Assembly: GCF_000283515.1 (NCBI RefSeq)
Contig: NC_015976.1
Location: forward strand, 2,326,501 to 2,390,500
Source: Sphingobium sp. SYK-6
Lineage (GTDB): Bacteria > Pseudomonadota > Alphaproteobacteria > Sphingomonadales > Sphingomonadaceae
Length of the DNA stretch: 64,000 bases
Reading direction: 5' to 3'
Below the pieces are notes generated by a model. That model was given only the letters and a program-made list of their open reading frames with translations, did not search any database and was not told the origin of the DNA. The translations under genes were made by a program, and so were the position numbers. Numbering within the stretch: position 1 is the first letter of the stretch; each line of letters begins with the position of its first letter. Below, piece after piece: positions 18,650 through 27,799 of this stretch.

Positions 18650-18774
18650 GATCGCTCTTGGCAACCCCCAATCTGCCTTTCGTGGACATCTCGGGGTCGC
18701 GCCGCACTGGCGCGGCGGAAATCTTGCCGGCCCATGCCTGTGCAACCGGCCTCCGTCCGCCCTATATAGGCGCC

Positions 18775-20097
18775 ATGTCCGATCTCTTCGGCGGCGCTCC
18801 CGCCGCGACCAGCCCTCAGGCGCCGCCGCGTGACGCGCCCCTTGCCGATCGCCTCCGTCCCCGCTCGCTTGCCGAGGTGGTGGGCCAGGATCATCTCACC
18901 GGTCCGGAAGGCACGATCGGGCGCATGGTGGCAGCCGGGCGGCTGTCCTCGATGATCCTCTGGGGTCCGCCCGGCACCGGCAAGACGACGCTCGCCCGGC
19001 TGCTCGCCGATGCGGTCGCCATGCGCTTCGCCCCCATATCGGCCGTGTTCTCAGGCGTCGCGGATCTCAAGGCGGCGTTCGCGGCAGCGCGCGATGCGGC
19101 CCGCGCCGGCCAGCGCACCTTGCTCTTCGTGGACGAGATCCACCGCTTCAATCGCGCCCAGCAGGACGGGTTTCTCCCTTATGTGGAGGACGGGACAGTC
19201 ACTCTGGTCGGCGCCACCACCGAGAATCCCAGCTTCGCGCTGAATGCCGCTTTGCTCTCGCGCGCGCAGGTCCTCATCCTGCGTCGTCTGGATGAAGCGG
19301 CACTGGCCGAACTGCTTGTCCGCGCCGAAGCGCTGGCGGGCGTCCCCTTGCCGCTCACGGATGATGCCCGCGCCGCGCTCATCGCCTCCGCGGACGGAGA
19401 CGGACGCTTCCTGCTCAATCAGGTCGAGACGCTGCAAGGCATATCGATTGCCGAACCGCTCGATCCGGCGGGCCTCGCCGCCCTGCTCCATCGCCGCATG
19501 CCCGTCTACGACAAGGATCGCGAGGGGCACTACAACCTGATTTCCGCGCTTCACAAGGCACTGCGCGGCTCGGACCCGCAAGCGGCGCTCTATTATCTCG
19601 CCCGCATGCTGGTGGCAGGGGAGCAGCCGCTCTACGTCCTGCGCCGCCTCGTGCGTTTCGCCAGCGAGGATGTGGGCCTGGCCGACCCGCAGGCGCTCGT
19701 CCAGTGCCTCGCCGCCAAGGATGCCTACGAGTTTCTGGGGTCACCGGAGGGGGAACTCGCCATCGTGCAGGCCTGTCTTTATCTGGCCACGGCGCCCAAG
19801 TCGAACGCGGCCTACAAGGCTCAGAAAGCGGCGTGGCAAGCGGCCAAGGAGACCGGCTCGCTCATGCCGCCCGCCAACATCCTCAATGCGCCCACGAAGC
19901 TGATGAAGGAGATCGGCTACGGCAAGGGCTACAGCTACGATCATGATACGGACGAAGGCTTCTCGGGCGACAATTACTGGCCCGGGGAAATGACTCCGCA
20001 GACCTTTTACGCCCCGGTCGATCGCGGCTTCGAGCACAAGATCCGCGAGCGGCTGGCTTATTGGGAAGGCCTGCGGGAACAGCGCGCAGGCGTCTGA
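18775..20097 (+). CDS. rarA: Replication-associated recombination protein RarA (MgsA)
   Basis: A 440-residue AAA+ ATPase acting at stalled replication forks. Walker A is GPPGTGKTT, Walker B LLFVDEIHRFN, and sensor 1 GATTENPSFALN. The C-terminal tetramerisation part has DREGHYNLISALHKALRGSD and YGKGYSYDHD. The ATG at 18775 gives the usual start MSDLFGG. Confidence 0.95.
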   Translation: MSDLFGGAPAATSPQAPPRDAPLADRLRPRSLAEVVGQDHLTGPEGTIGRMVAAGRLSSMILWGPPGTGKTTLARLLADAVAMRFAPISAVFSGVADLKAAFAAARDAARAGQRTLLFVDEIHRFNRAQQDGFLPYVEDGTVTLVGATTENPSFALNAALLSRAQVLILRRLDEAALAELLVRAEALAGVPLPLTDDARAALIASADGDGRFLLNQVETLQGISIAEPLDPAGLAALLHRRMPVYDKDREGHYNLISALHKALRGSDPQAALYYLARMLVAGEQPLYVLRRLVRFASEDVGLADPQALVQCLAAKDAYEFLGSPEGELAIVQACLYLATAPKSNAAYKAQKAAWQAAKETGSLMPPANILNAPTKLMKEIGYGKGYSYDHDTDEGFSGDNYWPGEMTPQTFYAPVDRGFEHKIRERLAYWEGLREQRAGV

Positions 20098-20134
20098 CGC
20101 GGAGGAGCCCGGCCGCGACTCCCCCCAACTCAAG

Positions 20135-20260
20135 GCGGCGTGGACAAATTCGAGGGCCATGGCAGGCACCATATCCCGTCATGAACGACGTCATCCCGGA
20201 CTCGATCCGGGATCCCGCTGCCTTGACTCTCGCCGGGTCCAGCCGGCCTGAGAAACCGGA
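20135..20260. repeat. Dispersed intergenic repeat, copy 2
   Basis: This copy matches 15823-15949 in order and orientation but lacks the second inverted arm. It begins 38 bp after the rarA stop and precedes the PDZ-M48 gene. Bases 20261-20390 show no gene. Confidence 0.85.
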
Positions 20261-20390
20261 ACCCGAGCACCGGATACCCGCGAAACCCCCATTTGCCCGC
20301 CGCCAGCGCTGACTGGCGAGCACCCCTAAGCAAATATCAATCATTCCGCCCCACCACTGACGCATCGTGTGGCTCAGGTGGGAATAGAAA

Positions 20391-21392
20391 ATGGCGGTCT
20401 CTCTTGGATGTTTGCGCGCATCCGTCTCTGCTTGTCTGCTGATTGGCCTCGCGGCCGCCCCGGCTTTCTCCGCCTCCCCCGCGCCGCAGGTGGATGTGGC
20501 CCGGGATCAGGATCTCCGGCTGGAAACCATCGGCTATCGGCTCGCCATCGCAAATGGCAGTCGCTGTGACAGCCAGCAGATGCTGACCGGCCTCCTGTTC
20601 CACGATATCGGCGCTTATGAGCTGAAGGATCGCCCCGCCATCAGCCGGGTCTATGGATTGGGCAAGGGCTTCGGAATCCGCGGCGTGGTGCCGGAGAGCC
20701 TCGCGGAACAGGCGGGCCTGCGTACCGGCGATGAAATCACCGCCGTGAACGGCGTCGATCTGGACGCCTTCTCCCCCGAGCTGATCCGCAGGACCGGCTC
20801 CTACGATCGAACCGAAGCCTTCATCGCCTATCTCGACGCGGCGTTGCGGCAGGGCCCCGCCCTGCTATCCGTCCGCCGTGGCGATGCCGTGACATCGTTG
20901 CGCCTCGCAGGCGCGCCGGGCTGCGGCGGGCGCTTCGCTGTCCAGGCGCGATCCGATCTCAATGCCTGGTCGGACGGCCGCTACGTCGCTGTCACCACCC
21001 GGATGATGGACTTCGCCGCCGACGATCAGGAACTGGCTTTCGTCGTCGCGCACGAGATGGCGCACAACATCCTGAAGCACGCGGAACAAAGCAACGGCGT
21101 CACGCGTCTGCTCGCGCAATTTGCCGTGGGCGCCGGCAAGATCAAGAAGTCCGAGCTGGCCGCTGACGAGCTGGGCGTGGAGCTCTTCGCCCGGGCGGGC
21201 TATGATCTCAGCGCCCCGGAGCGCATCCTGCGCCGTGCCGCCAAAAGCCTCTGGTGGAACATTGCCTTCACTCATCCGGGTACGACGCGCCGGGTGGAGC
21301 AGATCAACGCGACCATCGCGAGATTGCCTCAGGCCGATGCCCCTCCGGCCCGCCTGCTGACGGCGGCACAGGCCACCACGCCCTCGCCCTGA
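20391..21392 (+). CDS. Periplasmic M48-type metalloprotease with PDZ domain
   Basis: A 333-residue protein with a signal peptide (about 1-27), a PDZ-like region (about 85-175, VVPESLAEQAGLRTGDEITAVNG), and an M48 catalytic region. The zinc site HEMAH is at 221-225, and the third ligand is probably the Glu of ELAADE near 255. It probably degrades envelope proteins. The order PDZ then protease differs from BepA-type proteins, which carry TPRs. Confidence 0.82.
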   Translation: MAVSLGCLRASVSACLLIGLAAAPAFSASPAPQVDVARDQDLRLETIGYRLAIANGSRCDSQQMLTGLLFHDIGAYELKDRPAISRVYGLGKGFGIRGVVPESLAEQAGLRTGDEITAVNGVDLDAFSPELIRRTGSYDRTEAFIAYLDAALRQGPALLSVRRGDAVTSLRLAGAPGCGGRFAVQARSDLNAWSDGRYVAVTTRMMDFAADDQELAFVVAHEMAHNILKHAEQSNGVTRLLAQFAVGAGKIKKSELAADELGVELFARAGYDLSAPERILRRAAKSLWWNIAFTHPGTTRRVEQINATIARLPQADAPPARLLTAAQATTPSP

Positions 21393-21455
21393 TCCGGGCG
21401 GGAGCCGCACACGCCCCGCAAGATCCCCACGCCGCCGAGGCGCAGACGCGCCGAT

Positions 21456-21486
21456 GCGCCGGCTGTACTGTAGAGACAGCCGGCGC
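21456..21486. terminator. Hairpin between convergent genes
   Basis: GCGCCGGCTGT and ACAGCCGGCGC form a perfect 11-bp stem with a 9-base loop. It lies between the M48 gene and the leftward gene ending at 21527. The T tract is poor, so termination is inferred from position. Confidence 0.55.
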
Positions 21487-21526
21487 CCCTGCACCCCTCA
21501 TTGTCGTCCTCTGGCCGCGCTTGGCG

Positions 21527-21832
21527 TCAGGGGCTGGCCGGTTCGTCGTCGCTCAGCACGCCGACCCCGACCGCAAGGCCGACCAGGCCCGAAGCGGCCA
21601 GAAAGCCGTTGATATTCCGCACCCTCGGACGAGCCGGCGGCGGAACATTGGTGCCCGGTGCCGGAGGCGGATTACCGGCTTCGGGTGGCGGAACATTCTC
21701 CTGCCCATCCGGCTGCGCGGAGACCATTGCCAGGAGCGGCAGCTTCGCATTCGCCGCTTCTGCATGGACCGGGGCGGTCACTGAGAGGGCAAGCGCCCCC
21801 ATCAGCAGCCCCGATGTCAGTTTCGTCAACAT
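21527..21832 (-). CDS. Small secreted Pro-rich protein with C-terminal hydrophobic segment
   Basis: A 101-residue protein with a signal peptide (cleavage near VHA-EAA), a Pro-rich middle with repeated VPPP, and a hydrophobic stretch FLAASGLVGLAVGVGVL near the end followed by acidic residues. It may span or tether to the envelope. No family is recognised. Confidence 0.6.
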   Translation of the reverse strand: MLTKLTSGLLMGALALSVTAPVHAEAANAKLPLLAMVSAQPDGQENVPPPEAGNPPPAPGTNVPPPARPRVRNINGFLAASGLVGLAVGVGVLSDDEPASP

Positions 21833-22004
21833 AGCCTGTTCACTCCATATGTTTGCGCGATAGCTAATGCGTCTTCCTTAATGGACAGGTAGCGGTCTCC
21901 TGGACCCCATCCTGTTCGGCTTTCAGTCCCTTGCGCCCCGAGGACCCGCGCGTTTTCGCGGCAGTCCCCACGTTCTGTGGTGGCCCTTGCTCCCGGGGCC
22001 AGCT

Positions 22005-23234
22005 TCATGGCCCCGTCCTTTCGAGAGACAGGGCCGAAATTTCGAAGCGGACAGGCTTCTGGCCATCCGGCGTCGAGACGACGAGCCGCCAGAATTGCAG
22101 TCCGCAATCCGGCGGAATTGTCAGGGGGAGTGGCTCAGCGCTTGCGCCATTCGCCGGCGGCACGGCCTGTTGCCAGACCGGCGGGGCATTGCCGGGGGCG
22201 CAACGCAGCACCCACTCGACACGGGGGCTCTGCTCCAGCAGCCCGACGTCCAGACTCTGGCGCATCGCATAGGCACCCGGCGGCAGCTGGGTGATGCGAT
22301 CGACAAGCGTGACAAGACGCCCCGGCGCGACCTCCACGCCAAGCCTGCCGTCCTCGATCAGCCGGGCCTGCGCGATCTCGCTGCTGTGAAGCGAGAAAGT
22401 GAGCGGCGCAAAATCCGGGTCCGTGGTCGCCTGCGTCAGCGCGAAGCTCTCCAGGGCCCGGCGATCGAGGCGGCCACTTGCCACTGCGAGTGCCCTGGCC
22501 TGTTCATAATCCCCGGAACGGATCAGCGGGCGCAGCAGGGCCGGGAGAAGATCGCGCTGATCTCCCGCAAGGGGAATGCCGCTTTCCAGGACGAGCGCGA
22601 CGACCGCCGACTTGTCCTGCGATTGCTGAATGGCGGTGGCCAGGAAATGCCGGAACCACGGCCGCGCGGAATAACGCAGGAGCAGCCGGCGAAACGCGGG
22701 CTGATGCAGCGGCAAGGCCAGCGCCGGAAACACCTCCCTTCCCATACCGGGATTGACGGTCAGCAGGATGTCGAGATGCCCGAGCGCCGCGACATCGTCG
22801 CCCCGCGAGGTCGCGAGCGCCATCAGCGCCAGCTGCGTTTCCTGGTCGCGGCGGGATATGCGCTCGGCGAGCCGCAGCTTGCCCTCGAAGCTCGGGTCGC
22901 CCGTCGCATTGGCAGCCAGCCCGAGCTGCCGCATCGCGGCGGCGTTCAGGGCCCCGTCCCGCAAGACGGCCCGCGCGTCCCGGACGATCTTCTCGGTCGC
23001 CGCAACGTCCAGTGCGCCGGGCTCGAAGAAATAGCGGTCTGACAATTCGAGGCCGATCCGGGGATCGGACTGGAGGAAGCTCGGCGCCAAGCCGGGCGAT
23101 GTGGCCAGCCAGTAAGCGAGCGACGCGTCCCGCCATGCCTGTCCGGCGAGCAGGCAGGCGAGCACCGCCAGCAGAAGCAGGGCCGGCGTCCGCCAGCCCC
23201 TGCGCCGTTCCAGAGGCAGCCCGCGCGCCCTCAC
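22005..23234 (-). CDS. Membrane-anchored helical protein of the exopolysaccharide operon
   Basis: A 409-residue protein with one N-terminal membrane segment (about 17-33) and a periplasmic part of helical repeats resembling TPR units (about 60-270), then a beta-rich C-terminal region. Its GTG start overlaps the BY-kinase stop (GTGA), so the two are coupled. No family is named; a scaffold role in polymer assembly is only an inference from position. Confidence 0.7.
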   Translation of the reverse strand: MRARGLPLERRRGWRTPALLLLAVLACLLAGQAWRDASLAYWLATSPGLAPSFLQSDPRIGLELSDRYFFEPGALDVAATEKIVRDARAVLRDGALNAAAMRQLGLAANATGDPSFEGKLRLAERISRRDQETQLALMALATSRGDDVAALGHLDILLTVNPGMGREVFPALALPLHQPAFRRLLLRYSARPWFRHFLATAIQQSQDKSAVVALVLESGIPLAGDQRDLLPALLRPLIRSGDYEQARALAVASGRLDRRALESFALTQATTDPDFAPLTFSLHSSEIAQARLIEDGRLGVEVAPGRLVTLVDRITQLPPGAYAMRQSLDVGLLEQSPRVEWVLRCAPGNAPPVWQQAVPPANGASAEPLPLTIPPDCGLQFWRLVVSTPDGQKPVRFEISALSLERTGP

Positions 23235-25456
23235 CCGTCCTCGCCTGAAGCCGGGGCGTTTTTCCGGCCATATCCGTATCGATAGCCATAAGCATAGCCA
23301 TAGGCGCCGCTGTGGGCCGCGACCTTGGTGACCGTTGCGCCGAATATCTGGTTGCCGGTCTCACGCAGCCTGCGCAGCGCCGCCCGAATGGCGCGTCTCG
23401 GCGTCTTCTCCGCCTCCACGACGAACACCACGCCTTCGGCCGTCCGCCCGATCAGGAGCGCATCCGCAAGGCCCAGGACGGGCGGCGCATCGATGACGAC
23501 ATGGTCGAAATCCTTGAGGAAGACCTGCAGCAGCTCGGCCAGCCGCGTGCTGCTGAGCAGCTCCGGCGGGCTCGGCGGCAGCGGACCGCTCGTCAGCAGA
23601 TAAAGGCCTTTTCTGCCCGTCTCCTGAATCATCGCGGCAATGTCGTCCTCGCCCGCCAGCAGGTTCGAGAGACCGACCTCGTTGGGCATGTTCAGGATCC
23701 TGTGCAGGGATGGCATGCGCAGGTCCGCGTCCACCAGCAGCACATTCTTGCCGGTGCGGCCGATGAGATCGGCCAGCGCGAAGGCTGTCGTCGACTTGCC
23801 TTCCCCCGACCGCGCGCTGCTGAGCGCCACCGTCCTTGGAAGGCCATGGGTCGTGGCGAAGGCAAGCGTGGAGCGGACACTGAAGTAGGACTCGAACAGC
23901 TGCGAGCGCGGATCGCTGAGTTCGGCGACGGGATCTTCCTTCACCAGCGGCACGCTTCCCAGCAGCGGCACCGAAAGAAGCTCGGAGACATCCTCTGGCC
24001 GGCGGATGCCCTCGTCGATCTGCTCCAGTCCGATCACGGCAGCGACCGACAGGCTGAGCCCGGCCAGCAGTGCCAGCGCCAGATTGAAAGTCATGTTGGG
24101 CGCCGATGGCCGGGTGGGAACGCTGGCCTCATCGACCACGGAGATGTTGTTCACGCCGACCGCGCCGGCGACCCCGACCTCCTTGTAGCGCTGGAGCAGC
24201 GCGTCGTAGAGCTGACGGTTGGTGTCGGCATCCCGCTGATAGATGTTGTACTGGATCGCGTCGTGCCGCTGCGCATCGAGCACGGCCTTGAGAGCGCCGA
24301 CCTTCTGCTCGAGGTCCCGCTCGCGACGCACGGCTTCCTGATAATCCTGCTGCCGGCTTTTCGCGACGCGCCCGGTTTCCTGGGAGATCGCGGCATCGAG
24401 CGCGATGATCTGCTCCTGCACGGCCCTCGCCGCCGGATATTCCGGCTCGAACGTGACCATGAGCTGGCTATGCTGCGCCGCCAGTTCCGCGCGCCGGGCC
24501 CGCATCTGGGTGATGGCGGGATTTGTCAGCACCTCGACGCTGTTTGCGGCGCTTCCGCCCGCGATGCGGCTCTGCGCGACGATCCGGTCGGCCTGGGCGC
24601 GTTGCAGCGCTTCGTTCAGGGCTTCGAGATTGGCCGATGCAAGCGTGCGCGAGGTCGGGGTTCTGGTGCCCCCATCCGTGCCCTCGTCCAGCGGAATGAT
24701 GTTCTTGCCGGAGGCGTAGGCGACCGCATCCCGCTCGGACTGCTCCAGCCTGGCCTTCAGCATCTCCAGACGGCCTTCGAGGAAATGGCGCGCATCCGCG
24801 GTCGAGGAGAACTGGCGGTCCATCGTGGAACCGATGAATTCCTCGACCCAGGTGTTCGCGAGCAGGGCGGACATCTCGGGGGATCGACTGGTGTATATGA
24901 TGTCCACGAGCCGGGAGTTCCTGACCGGCTGCACGTCGACATGCTGGAGCAGGATCGACATCACCAGCCGCTCGCGCGCCGAGGAGCCGCCACTTTCCCG
25001 GCCGGTGCGATCGACTTTCTGGAGCTGCTCGGCGCTGACGCCATGCGCGCGGAAGAAATCGTCCGACTTGGCAAGGTTCAGCCGGCGGGCCACTCTCTTC
25101 GCGAGGGATTCCGCCTTCAGAAGCGAATATTGCGTCGCGTAGAATTCAAGATCGCGCCCGGCCTGCTCGGATTCCACGCCCTCGACATTGGTGACGTTCT
25201 TCTGCTCGCGGCTGATCTCGATGCCGGTCCGCGCGGTGTAGAGTGGCGCCATGAGCAGCGTGACGGCAAGGCCGGCCAGCAGGCAGGCGCCAAAGATCGC
25301 GGCGATCACCAGGCGCCACCGCACGGCGGTATGCCAGTAATTGAGGAGGACGGGAACGAAGGAGGAGCGATCCTCGTCCGCTTCTGGTCCGGGGCCGGCT
25401 GCCAGCGAAAGCACCGGTTGAGAAGGACCTCGGATTGGCTTCTGGAATGAAGTCAT
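23231..25456 (-). CDS. Polysaccharide co-polymerase with BY-kinase domain (Wzz/Wzc, GumC/ExoP type)
   Basis: A 741-residue inner-membrane protein. A Wzz domain lies between two membrane segments (about 50 and 460), with long coiled-coil periplasmic arms. The cytoplasmic tyrosine kinase has Walker A SARSGEGKSTT, Walker A' LLVDADLR and Walker B HVVIDAPP. The tail has seven Tyr in about 15 residues (GAYGYAYGYRYGYG), the autophosphorylated cluster. It sets chain length and export with Wza. Confidence 0.93.
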   Translation of the reverse strand: MTSFQKPIRGPSQPVLSLAAGPGPEADEDRSSFVPVLLNYWHTAVRWRLVIAAIFGACLLAGLAVTLLMAPLYTARTGIEISREQKNVTNVEGVESEQAGRDLEFYATQYSLLKAESLAKRVARRLNLAKSDDFFRAHGVSAEQLQKVDRTGRESGGSSARERLVMSILLQHVDVQPVRNSRLVDIIYTSRSPEMSALLANTWVEEFIGSTMDRQFSSTADARHFLEGRLEMLKARLEQSERDAVAYASGKNIIPLDEGTDGGTRTPTSRTLASANLEALNEALQRAQADRIVAQSRIAGGSAANSVEVLTNPAITQMRARRAELAAQHSQLMVTFEPEYPAARAVQEQIIALDAAISQETGRVAKSRQQDYQEAVRRERDLEQKVGALKAVLDAQRHDAIQYNIYQRDADTNRQLYDALLQRYKEVGVAGAVGVNNISVVDEASVPTRPSAPNMTFNLALALLAGLSLSVAAVIGLEQIDEGIRRPEDVSELLSVPLLGSVPLVKEDPVAELSDPRSQLFESYFSVRSTLAFATTHGLPRTVALSSARSGEGKSTTAFALADLIGRTGKNVLLVDADLRMPSLHRILNMPNEVGLSNLLAGEDDIAAMIQETGRKGLYLLTSGPLPPSPPELLSSTRLAELLQVFLKDFDHVVIDAPPVLGLADALLIGRTAEGVVFVVEAEKTPRRAIRAALRRLRETGNQIFGATVTKVAAHSGAYGYAYGYRYGYGRKNAPASGEDG

Positions 25457-25477
25457 GGCGGTTCTGCTATCCTGCGC

Positions 25478-26236
25478 TTATCGGGTCAAACGATCGATGG
25501 CGATCACCGTGGGGGTGATCAAAGCCGGCGAGATCGCCAACAGGTCCTTGAAAAGTCTGCGAGCCCTGGATTCCCCCACCATGACGATGTCGCTCGCATA
25601 GACCTGGGGGTCCGGATAGGCGCCGTGCCGGATCGCATCGAGATTGTAGAGCGCCGCATAACGCTGGCCACGGACCGTCCGGAAAACGACCACATCGTCC
25701 AGCCGGGAGAACTCCCCGGTCCCTTCCGCCTTCGCGATCGCGCCCATGAGGGTGAGACGGCCGACCACCGGATAGAGCCCCGGCTTGTTGACTTCCCCTT
25801 CCACGGTGATGACCTGGCTCAGGGTTTCCTTGAGATTGACGGTCACCTGGGGTTCGCGGACATGAGCGCGCCTCAGCCGGGTGGCCAGTTCGCCTTCCAC
25901 TTCCGCGGGAGTCAGTCCGCTGACGTCCACGATCCCCGCCAGCGGGAAGGATATCCGTCCGCTCGCATCCACCTGCACCGCTCTGTTGGAGAGTTCCTGG
26001 ATGCCGAAGACATCGATGGTGAGGCTGTCGAACGCTCCCACATAATAAGGTACCTGGTTCGAGCTGACGTCCTCCCGGTCCGGCCTGGGCAGTTCGGTGC
26101 CGGGGAGTACGGCGAGTTGCGGATCGCCGCCCAGGTGCCGCGGCCCGCTGGAGCAGGCGGCAAGCGCCGCCGCGCAGAGTGCTGCAAGTCCGACCCGGCC
26201 GGCAGTGCCGCCATATCTGTCGATTGCCAATGTCAT
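25478..26236 (-). CDS. Polysaccharide export outer-membrane lipoprotein (Wza type)
   Basis: This 252-residue lipoprotein has a lipobox CAAALAACSSG. A Poly_export domain (PYYVGAFDSLTIDVFG) and an SLBB domain (VITVEGEVNKPGLYPVVG) follow. The ATG at 26236 has GGGAG at a good distance and gives a short signal; an ATG at 26254 is in frame. It would form the outer-membrane exit channel with the Wzz/BY-kinase encoded next. Confidence 0.92.
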   Translation of the reverse strand: MTLAIDRYGGTAGRVGLAALCAAALAACSSGPRHLGGDPQLAVLPGTELPRPDREDVSSNQVPYYVGAFDSLTIDVFGIQELSNRAVQVDASGRISFPLAGIVDVSGLTPAEVEGELATRLRRAHVREPQVTVNLKETLSQVITVEGEVNKPGLYPVVGRLTLMGAIAKAEGTGEFSRLDDVVVFRTVRGQRYAALYNLDAIRHGAYPDPQVYASDIVMVGESRARRLFKDLLAISPALITPTVIAIDRLTR

Positions 26237-26257
26237 TCCGGGCATCTCCCACATGAT

Positions 26258-27799
26258 TTAATGATCCCACCTTTGAATGCGTGCCTCCCCGCCCGGCCAT
26301 GGCCGTGAAGCTCTTCCGGGGAGGGAATTCGTGCCAGAGAAGAGCCAGACAAATGCCACGCTCAACAGGCAGCTCATCGACGGCGTTCTCAACGGATAGT
26401 CCGTGATCGACGCGACGAAGAGAATGAGGATGATGACGAGCGCCAGCCCTTCCAAAGAAGATCGCCGGCCCATGGCTTTGCTGGACACGCTGTTCTTCAG
26501 GCGCAGGACCAGCGCTGTGGCGGCAATGGCCAGGAGCAGCATGGCCGGCACACCGCCCGTCAGGACCAGTTCGAGCCAGTCGTTGTGGGCGTGGTTCATG
26601 TAGGACGAGGTGAGCAGCCGATAGGGTTCGTGGACCTGATAGACGGCCTCGAAGCTCCCGAGCCCCGTTCCCCACGGCAGATAGAGCCCCAGCATGTCCA
26701 TCATGACCGGCAGGATGCGCACGCGCATCTCGTCGGCGCTTTCCCAGCGCATCAGCCGGTCGAAGGCGAGCGCCCTGTCGAGCAGGATTGCGATGCCGAC
26801 GAGCCCGGCAAGGCAGACCGGCATGAGCCACGACCTCAGAGCAGGGCCATTCGCCCACCCTTGCCGGGGCCGCGATACCGGCTCCCGGGAGCGGTCGCGC
26901 ACGAGGAAGGGAACGGCCAGCAGCGCGATCAGCGCCGTGAACATGCCCGACCTCGAACCGGAAACGAGGATCAGCAGGAGGAGGAGCGTCGCACCGGCCG
27001 CGAGCGCCGCCATGACGACAGGCCGGGGCATGCGGGCTCCCCCGACCGGCGCGCGAGGTGCCTGCCCCGCCGTCCAGACGAACAGGGCGGGAATGAGGCT
27101 GGCCAGGAACACGGCCTGATGATTGCGATTGGCGAACAGCCCCACCGGCGCGCCGTTGTTGGTGATGTCATAGAAATAGAGCGCGCTGCGCGGGTCTCCC
27201 AGCATCTGCAGCATGCCGATCACGGCACTTGCCAGGCCCAGCATCAGGAGAAGCGGCAACAACGCGGCCCGCTGCTTGTCATCGATCTGGATGCCGAGCA
27301 CGAGGACCCCGAGCGGCGCAACCAGCGCCCACAGCGCATTCCAGGTCGCCGCCGGTGCCATGGTCAGCGGCAGCCAGCGATTCCCAAGGCCCGCCTCCCT
27401 GCCGATCTCGACGAGCAGTTCCCGGCCGGTCAGCAATTGCCACAATTGCGGCGGCAGCGGGACCAACTGGAGCAATGGCAGGAGAAGCACCGCAAGCCCC
27501 ATGCCGAGCGGGAACCGGTGCTCCCGCAGCACGGCCGGGCTCAGCCCCGCGATTGCATAAGCGAGCACCAGCACCGAGATCGGCCTCAGGAAGGACAGGC
27601 TGGCGATGTCGGCTCTGGCTCCGCCGCCGAACAGGAAGATGAGAGTCAGCCAGAGCGAAAGGATGATGAACGTCACTTGCTGTCTGCCGGGCGTCCCTGC
27701 CCGGCCGCCGTCCGCCCGAAGGGAGGAGCGAAGACCTTCGGGAAGGTCGCTCGCCCCCGCCGGGCGCTGAGGCACGATCCTATCTCGAGCCGAAACCAC
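26258..27799 (-). CDS. O-antigen ligase/polymerase-like membrane protein (Wzy type)
   Basis: A 513-residue protein with about 10-12 membrane segments. The large periplasmic loop has the Wzy_C region (GTGLGSFEAVYQVHEP and NHAHNDWLELVLTGG), which carries family-typical Arg and His residues. The GTG start overlaps the sugar-transferase end by 20 bp; a later GTG at 27676 is possible. It probably polymerises lipid-linked repeat units. Confidence 0.85.
   Translation of the reverse strand: MVSARDRIVPQRPAGASDLPEGLRSSLRADGGRAGTPGRQQVTFIILSLWLTLIFLFGGGARADIASLSFLRPISVLVLAYAIAGLSPAVLREHRFPLGMGLAVLLLPLLQLVPLPPQLWQLLTGRELLVEIGREAGLGNRWLPLTMAPAATWNALWALVAPLGVLVLGIQIDDKQRAALLPLLLMLGLASAVIGMLQMLGDPRSALYFYDITNNGAPVGLFANRNHQAVFLASLIPALFVWTAGQAPRAPVGGARMPRPVVMAALAAGATLLLLLILVSGSRSGMFTALIALLAVPFLVRDRSREPVSRPRQGWANGPALRSWLMPVCLAGLVGIAILLDRALAFDRLMRWESADEMRVRILPVMMDMLGLYLPWGTGLGSFEAVYQVHEPYRLLTSSYMNHAHNDWLELVLTGGVPAMLLLAIAATALVLRLKNSVSSKAMGRRSSLEGLALVIILILFVASITDYPLRTPSMSCLLSVAFVWLFSGTNSLPGRASRPWPGGEARIQRWDH

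Noticed and set aside
23312-25450. Rightward 712-codon frame
   Set aside because: Shadow of the Wzz/BY-kinase gene on the other strand.
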